From Hymenobacter pini (lineage in GTDB: Bacteria; Bacteroidota; Bacteroidia; Cytophagales; Hymenobacteraceae), in the NCBI RefSeq assembly GCF_020421205.1, contig NZ_JAIZZH010000004.1, positions 248,001 through 312,000 on the forward strand: a DNA stretch of 64,000 bases. The letters are read 5' to 3'. Shown here piece by piece: positions 57,775-64,000 of this stretch (its first letter is position 1; each line of letters begins with the position of its first letter). The position numbers and the translations under genes are program-made. A model generated the notes under the pieces. It saw only the letters and a program-made list of their open reading frames with translations, made no database searches and was not told the DNA's origin.

Positions 57775-58647
57775 ATGCTCACCCCCGAATACCTGCATGC
57801 CCTACACAACCTGCCGCTGGCGGCCCGTCGTGCGGCCGAGGGCGTACTGCACGGGGCCCACGCCAGTCGGCGCAAAGGGGCAGGCATGGAGTTTAGTCAG
57901 TACCGACCCTACCAGCCCGGCGACGACCTGCGCCGCCTCGACTGGCGCCTGGCGGCCCGCTCGGACCGGTATTACCTGCGCGAGTCGGAAATTGATACCA
58001 GCCTGGTAGTGCACCTGGTGCTGGATGCCACTGCCAGCATGAACCACCAGGACGACAATGGCCTGACTAAGCTGCAGTACGCCCGCTTGCTGTGCGCAGC
58101 CCTGGCCTACGTAGCCACCCAACAGGGCGATGCTGTGGCCCTCACCGTGCTGCACCCCGCTGGCCTGCAACACTTGCCGCCCCGCGCCGATGCCCGCCAG
58201 CTCCCCCGCCTCTACCACCTGCTGGAACACCTGGAAGCTGCCGGCCGCTTCCCCGACGCCGCCACGCTGGCCCCCCTCACAGCCCGCCGCCAGCCCGCCC
58301 TGACGGTGTGCGTAAGTGATTTGTACGAAGAAACCGGTGAGATTGAGCAGTTGCTCACGCGCCTGCGCGCTGCCACCGGCGAGGTGCTGCTCCTGCATCT
58401 GCTGGCCCGCAACGAGCTGGAATTCACCTACCGCGGCGCCGTGACCTTTGAGGACCTGGAAACCGGCCAGCAGCTGCAGCTGGATGCCGCCCAGCAGCGC
58501 CGCTTGTGGCAACAGCAGTTGCAGCAGTGGCTCCGCGAGACGGCCCAGCGCGCCCGCACCCACGGCTTCGACTATCAGCAGCTGACCATTGATGAGCCGC
58601 TGACCCAGGCCCTGCGCGAGTTTCTGCGGCGGCGGGCCCGGGGATGA
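57775..58647 (+). CDS. DUF58-domain (von Willebrand-like) protein
   Basis: This 290-residue cytoplasmic DUF58 protein, the usual partner of MoxR, has H-A-S-R-R-K-G-A-G-M-E-F and Y-Q-P-G-D-D-L-R-R-L-D-W, the DUF58 signature, at about 29-60. A VWA-like domain follows with a MIDAS-type motif D84-A-T-A-S-M89 and T-V-C-V-S-D-L-Y near 178. The motif is D-x-T-x-S rather than D-x-S-x-S, still compatible with metal binding. The C-terminal third is glutamine-rich and helical. It is probably co-transcribed with moxR unless the hairpin in between ends the transcript. Confidence 0.9.
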   Translation: MLTPEYLHALHNLPLAARRAAEGVLHGAHASRRKGAGMEFSQYRPYQPGDDLRRLDWRLAARSDRYYLRESEIDTSLVVHLVLDATASMNHQDDNGLTKLQYARLLCAALAYVATQQGDAVALTVLHPAGLQHLPPRADARQLPRLYHLLEHLEAAGRFPDAATLAPLTARRQPALTVCVSDLYEETGEIEQLLTRLRAATGEVLLLHLLARNELEFTYRGAVTFEDLETGQQLQLDAAQQRRLWQQQLQQWLRETAQRARTHGFDYQQLTIDEPLTQALREFLRRRARG

Positions 58648-58705
58648 GCCGCTTGGGCCCGATAGTTGCGCGAGCCAAGAAGTCCCTTCTATTTCTGGCT
58701 TCTCT

Positions 58706-59386
58706 ATGCGCTACGCTCTACTTCTTGCCGCTCTGTTACTAGCCGCCCCGTTGGCGGGCACTGCCCAAACGGCACCGCCCACTACCTATTACCGGCCCCT
58801 GCCAGTGGTGCCCGTTGATTCCGTGACGCGCCAGATTGTGTATCGGGGTGTGCTGCCCGCGGCCGGCCTGCCCCAGGCCGAAGTGTACGGCCGCGCCCAG
58901 GAGTGGCTGGCCCGGCAGTTTGAGGATTACTCGGCGGTAGTGCAACTGGCCGATGCGGGTCGGGGCGTACTCATCGGGCAGGCCATTGTGCAAGCGGTAG
59001 GCCCGGCTCAGAAAAACCAGGATGCCCGCCGTTTTAACTTGGTATTCCGGTTTCGGCTGCGCGCTCAGCCGGGGGCGTTGTCTTATGAGTTAACCGATAT
59101 CAGTTACCCCAACTATCCCGATACCAACTACAGCCGCACCGACATTCCCGGCCACGCCGCCGATGGGCTGGCGCAGTGGCAGCGGGCCGACGATTTTTCC
59201 CGCATCAGCACCACCGAAGCCCAAAACCGCCGGGTACCAGTGGAGCCAGACCTGCGCGACTATGACCACTATACCTCCGAGGGCAAGCCTAAACCGCGGC
59301 TCCTGCAAGTTTGCCTGGGCATTCAAAGCAGTATGACGGGGCTGGTAGCTTCATTGAGCCAAGAGTTGCGGCAGCCGCTGCCGTAA
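58706..59386 (+). CDS. Secreted DUF4468-domain protein
   Basis: This 226-residue protein has a signal peptide (M-R-Y-A-L-L-L-A-A-L-L-L-A-A-P-L-A-G-T-A) and a DUF4468 domain at about 40-135. It has the pattern I-V-Y-R-G-V-L-P, Y-G-R-A-Q-E-W-L-A-R-Q-F, A-V-V-Q-L-A-D, then F-R-F-R-L and Y-E-L-T-D-I-S-Y-P. The domain is common in Bacteroidota exported proteins with a TBP-like fold and no known function. It is 58 bases downstream of the DUF58 gene on the same strand, an uncommon insertion in a MoxR-DUF58-BatA series. Confidence 0.82.
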   Translation: MRYALLLAALLLAAPLAGTAQTAPPTTYYRPLPVVPVDSVTRQIVYRGVLPAAGLPQAEVYGRAQEWLARQFEDYSAVVQLADAGRGVLIGQAIVQAVGPAQKNQDARRFNLVFRFRLRAQPGALSYELTDISYPNYPDTNYSRTDIPGHAADGLAQWQRADDFSRISTTEAQNRRVPVEPDLRDYDHYTSEGKPKPRLLQVCLGIQSSMTGLVASLSQELRQPLP

Positions 59387-59499
59387 GCAAAACAGTGCCG
59401 ACCGAGGCCAAGTGCCGCAACGCCAGCGGGGAAAGTTGTGTCTGTAGCGTGGCCTGCGTAGGTTGAAGGCCAGACTGTACCTCCAAGCTCCCGCACTGT

Positions 59500-61002
59500 T
59501 TGTTTCCCGTCGTTTTTTCGCACTCCGCCACGGGCTGGCTTACCCTGCTGGGGCTGGCCGTGCCGCTAGCCATTTACCTCTGGAACCGGCGGCCGGGCCG
59601 GGTGGTGCGCGTGGGCAGCGTGCGGTGGCTGGAAGCTGCTGCCAACCGCCGTCTGCGGAGCCTGCGCCCCGAGCAGCTGGGCCTGTTTCTGCTGCGCGTA
59701 GCAGTGGTAGCCCTGTTGGCCGCAGCCGTGGCCGAGCCTGCCCAGTTGCTACCTGTGCCTCCGGCCCGCGGGCAGGTGCTGCTAGCTCCCGGGCTAACTA
59801 GGGCTGAATTAGCGCCGCTGCGGCCGGCCTTGGACTCGTTGCGGCAGCAGGGCTACCAACTCCGGCAGCTCCACGGCCGCCTTCCCCTGGGTGCCCCGTT
59901 GGCCTGGACCAGCCTGGGCTTGGGTGATACCACCACCGCTGCCCGTTTTCAGCCGGATACCGTACCGAGCGCCAACCTCTGGCAGCTTGTAAGGGCGGCC
60001 GCCGACTCAGTGCCGGGTCGGCCGCTAGTGGTAGCGGCCCCGCTTGCTTTATCGTCTTTCACGGGTAGCCGGCCGCCGCTGCCCGCCGCCGTGCGCTGGC
60101 TGCCCGTTCCCCCGCCCGATTCCGTCCGCTGGGTGGTAAGTGCCTGGCAAACCCAGCCTGACAGCCTGGTAGCGCTGGTAGCCACCAGCCAGGAAACCGG
60201 CACCCGCTTTCAGAAAATCCGGCAGGCATGGCCGGCAGCCAACGGCTCTGTGCGCATCGGGGGCGTAGCCGCGCAGTTTGATGCCCAGCAGCAGGCTTTG
60301 CGCCAGGGCGTCCGACGGATACCGCTTTACACCCATGCCCCACGCTGGCACGTGAGTTCCGACGCCGACCACGCTGCTTCGGCGCGGGTATTACTGGCGG
60401 CTTTGCGGGCTGTGGGCAGCGTACTGCCGGTGTCGCCGCGCATCACTAATGGAGCTACTCTGCCACCTGATTCGCTGGATTGGCTGTTCTGGCTACAGAA
60501 TGCGCCGACCCCAGCCCACCTGCCCCGTACGCAGGTGTGGGAAGAAGCCCGCACGGCTACGAGTGTACGCACTGCGTTTCAGCCCGTCGGTACTCCCCGC
60601 CCCATTCCACTACTGCGGCTTGATACCACGCGGTTACGCAACGGCTTTCCGCACTGGCTCACGGCCAGTGGACAGCCGCTGCTTAGCCGCCGGTCCCCTT
60701 CGCACTGGTACCTGCACACCCGCCTGGCAACGGGTTGGAGTGAGCTGGCCGACAGCCCCGCGCTGCCAACCTTACTGCTGACGCTGCTGAATCCTCCAGC
60801 CACCAACCAGCCGGATATCCGTCAGCTACCGGCCTCCCAACTTACTGCACCTCGGCTAGCGGCCGTTTCCGGCGTAGCTCCCACGGCTCCGCGCCGCCCG
60901 CTTGCGCCCTGGCTGGTATTGGCCGCTGGAATTCTGTTTGCCGCCGAGCGGCTGTGGGCCAGTCGCCGGGCCGCTGTTTCACCCTCAACCGCCACTGCCT
61001 GA
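59500..61002 (+). CDS. BatA-domain membrane protein
   Basis: This 500-residue protein begins M-F-P-V-V-F with two hydrophobic segments (about 12-30 and 62-80) flanking W-N-R-R-P-G-R-V-V-R-V-G-S-V-R-W-L. This is the BatA N-terminal domain. A long periplasmic part of about 400 residues follows, and a last membrane segment A-P-W-L-V-L-A-A-G-I-L-F-A-A lies near 475. The start is a TTG, chosen because it gives the standard Bat opening. Its TGA stop overlaps the next ATG by one base (TGATG), implying translational coupling. Related Bat proteins work with MoxR at the inner membrane. Confidence 0.85.
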   Translation: MFPVVFSHSATGWLTLLGLAVPLAIYLWNRRPGRVVRVGSVRWLEAAANRRLRSLRPEQLGLFLLRVAVVALLAAAVAEPAQLLPVPPARGQVLLAPGLTRAELAPLRPALDSLRQQGYQLRQLHGRLPLGAPLAWTSLGLGDTTTAARFQPDTVPSANLWQLVRAAADSVPGRPLVVAAPLALSSFTGSRPPLPAAVRWLPVPPPDSVRWVVSAWQTQPDSLVALVATSQETGTRFQKIRQAWPAANGSVRIGGVAAQFDAQQQALRQGVRRIPLYTHAPRWHVSSDADHAASARVLLAALRAVGSVLPVSPRITNGATLPPDSLDWLFWLQNAPTPAHLPRTQVWEEARTATSVRTAFQPVGTPRPIPLLRLDTTRLRNGFPHWLTASGQPLLSRRSPSHWYLHTRLATGWSELADSPALPTLLLTLLNPPATNQPDIRQLPASQLTAPRLAAVSGVAPTAPRRPLAPWLVLAAGILFAAERLWASRRAAVSPSTATA

Positions 61003-63275
61003 TGCCTGTTCTGGTTGCTTCCCCCATTTCCCCGGCAGTGCCCGTGCAGGCGGCGGCCCGCGCCTGGGCCCTGCGGCGCACGGCCGCGCTGGGCCTACTG
61101 CTGCTGGGCGGGGCTCTGCTGCTGGGCGCCATAGCCAGCAGCTGGCCGGCCGCCCGAGGCGCCGTGTACGTGGCTGGCGGAGTTGGGCTGGTAGCGGCTG
61201 GCTGGTGGCTGTGGCGCATCTGGCAGCAGCCTCTCACTGCTACTGCCCAGCGACTTAACCGCCAACACCCCACTTTGGAGGATAGTACTGCGCTACTACT
61301 CCGCCCCGCTTCCGACCTCAACCTACTGGAACAACTGCAGCAGCAACGGCTGCTCGCGCGCCTGCCGGAACTGGCCGCTGCCGGCCCGCTGCTGCCCATG
61401 CAGTGGCGGCCCTACTGGCTGGCGCTGGCGGGGTTGGCGGGGTTGGCAGCTGGTATCCGGTGGTTCCGGCCGGCGGAGGCCGCAGGCCCGGTAGCGGCAG
61501 CGTCGCCCGTGGCCCTGCGCTTCACCGAAACTCCGGCCCAACCGGCCGCTGCGCCGCGCATCACCCAAACCCGCTTGCAGGTGCAGCCCCCGGCTTACAC
61601 GCGCCGCGCCGCCTTCTCGCCCGCTACTCCTTCCTTCCAGTGCCCCTGGCAAAGCCGCGTGCAGTGGATGGTTACGTTGAGCCGGCCCTCCCAGACGCCG
61701 CCTATCCTGGAGCTGGGTACTCGCCGGATTCCGCTGCGGGCGGTGCCCAATGAGCCCACGCAATTCACCACCGGGCAGGTGCTCACGGCATCGGTGCTAT
61801 ACCGGCTGCGCTTGGGGGCGCAGGTTTCGGATGAATACGCCGTGGAAGTACTGCCCGACCACGCCCCCACCATCCGCCTGATTACGCCCAAAGCCTACAC
61901 GCTGGTGGAGTTTGGCCGGCCACCCCAGGTAGCCATCCAGGCCCAGTTGCGCGACGACTACGGCCTCACCCGCGCCCGGCTGGTAGCCACCGTGGCTCAG
62001 GGACAAGGCGAAGCTGTGAAATTCCGGGAAGTGGTAACGGATTTGAGCACTGCCCTGGCCGGGCAGCCAGCCGCTGCCACTGTGCGGCCCGTGTTGCGCC
62101 TGCCCGCTCTCGGGCTCACCTACGGCGACGAGGTATACTTCTACCTGCAGGCCTGGGACAACCAACAGCACGTCACGCGCTCCGATACTTACTTGGTACA
62201 GTGGGAAGACACCACCGTACAGGAGAGTACCATGGATGTATCGTTGGGGGTGAATACTGCTCCCGCCTACTTCCGCAGCCAGCGTCAGATTATCATTGAC
62301 ACCGAAAAACTACTGGCCGAGCAACGCGGACTGGCCCCGGCTACTTTGCAGGAGCGCTCCAACGCCATTGGCTTCGACCAGAAAGTACTGCGCATGCGCT
62401 ACGGCAAGTTTTTGGGTGAGGAAGCCGACGAAACTATCGGGGCCGCGCCCACGGGTCCGCCCACGGCCGATACTCCGGCTGAAGAACCCGGCCTGGGCTC
62501 GGTAGTGGCCGAAGACCACACCGAAGCCGAAGCCAAACCCGAGCAGCACTCCGCCGACGACGGCCACGACCACCATACCACCCCACCCGCCGGTGCCACC
62601 GACTACGAAACCCGCACCGCCGAGCTGATGGACCCCTACATCCACCACCACGACGACGCCGAAACAGCCGACTTCCTGGAGCCCGCCGTGAAAGCCAAGC
62701 TCCAAGCCGTGCTCAGCCAGATGTGGGAGTCGGAGCTACGCCTGCGCACCGGGCGTCCCCGCGAGGCGCTGCCCTTTGAGTACCGGGCCCTGCGCCTGCT
62801 TAAACAGGTGCAGCAGCAAACCCGGGCCTACGTGAAAAAAGCCGGCTTCACCCCGCCGCCCATGCCCGAGGCCACTACCCGCCTCACCGGCCACCTGGCC
62901 GGCGCGGCCGCCCCCAGCCGCCGCCAGCAGCTACCCGCGCCCAGCCAGCAGCCTGCCGTGCGGGCCGCCCTGGGGGCCTTGGCACAGCTGCGGCAGCACG
63001 CACCAGTTCCGGGAGTTGCGGTTAAGCTGGAGCAGGGCGGGCAGCAGCTGGCCCAGGCCGCATTGCGCCAGCCAAGCACTTACCTCGGCGCCCTGCAGGA
63101 GCTACGGCAACTGACGGCTGCCCTCCGCGCCGGCCAGCCAACGCAACGCTACAATCTGCCGCTGATTGAGCGGGCTTTTACCCGGCTGCTTCCGGCTCCC
63201 CAGCCGGCCCCGGCCCAGCAAATCCGGTCGGGCTCCAAACTTACCCAACGCTATTTCCAGGAACTCAGCCGCTAA
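61002..63275 (+). CDS. DUF4175-type membrane protein with His/Asp-rich segment
   Basis: This 757-residue protein has two membrane segments near residues 26-45 and 55-72 and a third near 135-152, followed by a large periplasmic part. It resembles the DUF4175 family in having V-L-P-D-H-A-P-T-I-R-L-I-T-P and a G-D-E-V-Y-F-Y-L-Q-A-W-D-N strand. Residues about 493-557 are unusually rich in His, Asp and Glu (for example D-G-H-D-H-H and I-H-H-H-D-D), a possible metal-binding insert. The C-terminal third is glutamine/leucine-rich and helical. It shares its start with the BatA stop, so both are coupled. DUF4175 genes are known companions of MoxR-DUF58-BatA genes. Confidence 0.78.
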   Translation: MPVLVASPISPAVPVQAAARAWALRRTAALGLLLLGGALLLGAIASSWPAARGAVYVAGGVGLVAAGWWLWRIWQQPLTATAQRLNRQHPTLEDSTALLLRPASDLNLLEQLQQQRLLARLPELAAAGPLLPMQWRPYWLALAGLAGLAAGIRWFRPAEAAGPVAAASPVALRFTETPAQPAAAPRITQTRLQVQPPAYTRRAAFSPATPSFQCPWQSRVQWMVTLSRPSQTPPILELGTRRIPLRAVPNEPTQFTTGQVLTASVLYRLRLGAQVSDEYAVEVLPDHAPTIRLITPKAYTLVEFGRPPQVAIQAQLRDDYGLTRARLVATVAQGQGEAVKFREVVTDLSTALAGQPAAATVRPVLRLPALGLTYGDEVYFYLQAWDNQQHVTRSDTYLVQWEDTTVQESTMDVSLGVNTAPAYFRSQRQIIIDTEKLLAEQRGLAPATLQERSNAIGFDQKVLRMRYGKFLGEEADETIGAAPTGPPTADTPAEEPGLGSVVAEDHTEAEAKPEQHSADDGHDHHTTPPAGATDYETRTAELMDPYIHHHDDAETADFLEPAVKAKLQAVLSQMWESELRLRTGRPREALPFEYRALRLLKQVQQQTRAYVKKAGFTPPPMPEATTRLTGHLAGAAAPSRRQQLPAPSQQPAVRAALGALAQLRQHAPVPGVAVKLEQGGQQLAQAALRQPSTYLGALQELRQLTAALRAGQPTQRYNLPLIERAFTRLLPAPQPAPAQQIRSGSKLTQRYFQELSR

Positions 63276-63299
63276 GCCCGTTTCTGCCGCCTCCTGCTT

Positions 63300-64000
63300 A
63301 TGCTCTACGCTGTTGCCCTGTGCTCATTACTCCTTGTGCTGCTAACGGTGCTGGCCGTGCGCCGCCCCGATACCCGGCGGCGGGGGCTGCGCGTGGGAGC
63401 CGGCCTGCTAGCCACCATTGGGCTGGGGCTAACGGCGTTTCCGCCCAGTAGCACCACCACCCAACCCGTCGCCTCGGCCGCTATTTTGCTCACCGATGGC
63501 TACTCGCCCGATACCCTGCGGGCGTTACAGCGGCAGTTGGGCAGCCCCGCGGCGGTGTGGCGCTACGCCACTACTGCAGCGGCCGACACACCTACTCTGA
63601 GTACGGCAGCAGCCCTGCAGCAGCAACTACCCGGCATCTCGCAGCTGCACCTGTTGGGGCGGGGCCTACCCGAGGCCGATTTGGCAGTGTTGCCGGAAGT
63701 GCCGCTCCATGTGCACGCCGATGCTCCCGGCCTAGGCTTTACCACGGCCACCTGGCCCCAACAACCGGAACTGGGCCAACCGTGGGCCGTGGAGGGCACC
63801 TTTCTGGCGTCTGAGAAGGGGCCTGTGTGGGTGCGCCTGGTAGCAGCCGGAGCCCCGCGCGACTCCGTGCAGTTACCGGCTGGCCGGGGCTCGTTCCGGC
63901 TACAGTTCACTCCCCGGCTGGCGGGCGTGGCCGTGTACCAGGTGCAGGCTTACCAGGCTGGCCGGCAGTTGGCCCAAGAGGCGGTACCGGTAGAAGTATT
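63300..64000 (+). CDS. Bat-like membrane protein, partial (continues past the window)
   Basis: An ATG 24 bases after the DUF4175 gene opens a frame that stays open to the window end (233 complete codons). It begins M-L-Y-A-V-A-L-C-S-L-L-L-V-L-L-T-V-L, has a second hydrophobic segment near residues 32-46, then a soluble domain starting A-A-I-L-L-T-D-G-Y-S-P with a Rossmann/VWA-like beta-alpha pattern. L-T-D-G could be part of such a fold. It is evidently the next member of the same operon. The product cannot be named without the rest. Confidence 0.75.
   Translation, partial: MLYAVALCSLLLVLLTVLAVRRPDTRRRGLRVGAGLLATIGLGLTAFPPSSTTTQPVASAAILLTDGYSPDTLRALQRQLGSPAAVWRYATTAAADTPTLSTAAALQQQLPGISQLHLLGRGLPEADLAVLPEVPLHVHADAPGLGFTTATWPQQPELGQPWAVEGTFLASEKGPVWVRLVAAGAPRDSVQLPAGRGSFRLQFTPRLAGVAVYQVQAYQAGRQLAQEAVPVEV

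Noticed and set aside
1-64000. Search for tRNA, rRNA and riboswitches
   Set aside because: I saw no cloverleaf-like segment with a T-arm GGTTCRANTCC motif, no rRNA signature and no riboswitch core I could defend by eye.

Overview
The window reads as chromosomal DNA of a high-GC member of the Bacteroidota, most likely Hymenobacter or a close relative (Hymenobacteraceae, Cytophagales). The evidence: T9SS C-terminal sorting domains on two secreted proteins, many lipobox proteins, PorT-like and FadL/OmpP1 barrels, several TonB C-terminal domain proteins, a YpdA-type bacillithiol reductase, TAnnTTTG promoter elements in place of E. coli-type -10 boxes, and few Shine-Dalgarno sequences. I annotate 54 protein genes. 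I saw no rRNA, tRNA, CRISPR array, transposase or prophage.

Layout. 0-9.5 kb: serine hydrolase, DoxX-like and DinB-like proteins, YpdA, then on the minus strand a FadL porin with a GNSL lipase lipoprotein, and a cyanophycinase divergent from an MgtE magnesium transporter. 9.5-15.7 kb: ribosome-rescue factor ArfB, an M13 peptidase lipoprotein, an OprB-type porin and a head-GIN-domain protein. 15.7-24.6 kb: a triple-PA14 T9SS protein, a KAS III enzyme, a secreted T9SS metalloprotease and a DUF72 protein. 24.6-36.2 kb: RlpA with a SPOR domain, a penicillin-acylase-family enzyme, a protein with four TonB C-terminal domains, an alpha/beta hydrolase lipoprotein, a BlaI/BlaR-like pair whose sensor is fused to a TonB domain, and two tandem lipoproteins of an unrecognised, probably TIM-barrel, family.

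36.2-43.8 kb is a tripartite efflux operon (TolC, UspA, HlyD/EmrA, DHA2/EmrB) interrupted by an opposite-strand four-helix-bundle gene. It diverges from a GAF-AAA+-Fis enhancer-binding protein, and the shared intergenic region holds a 31-bp-period direct repeat that could be its binding sites. 44-46.4 kb is an McrB/McrC type IV restriction pair.

46.4 kb to the end is the most interesting region. Two tandem TldD-TldE modules, both TldDs with Tat-like N-termini, are followed by outer-membrane barrels, a DUF4159 protein, then MoxR ATPase, DUF58, DUF4468, BatA-domain, DUF4175 and a further membrane protein cut by the window end. I read this as one envelope system: a MoxR/von Willebrand-like chaperone machine combined with a possibly exported TldD/TldE peptidase. 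Its function is not established.

Two classes of intergenic repeat recur. One is a palindromic TAGCGCG...CGCGCTA element. The other is a set of short-period (7, 8 or 9 nt) imperfect tandem repeats that often fold on themselves. Several of these abut genes and provide their stop codons.
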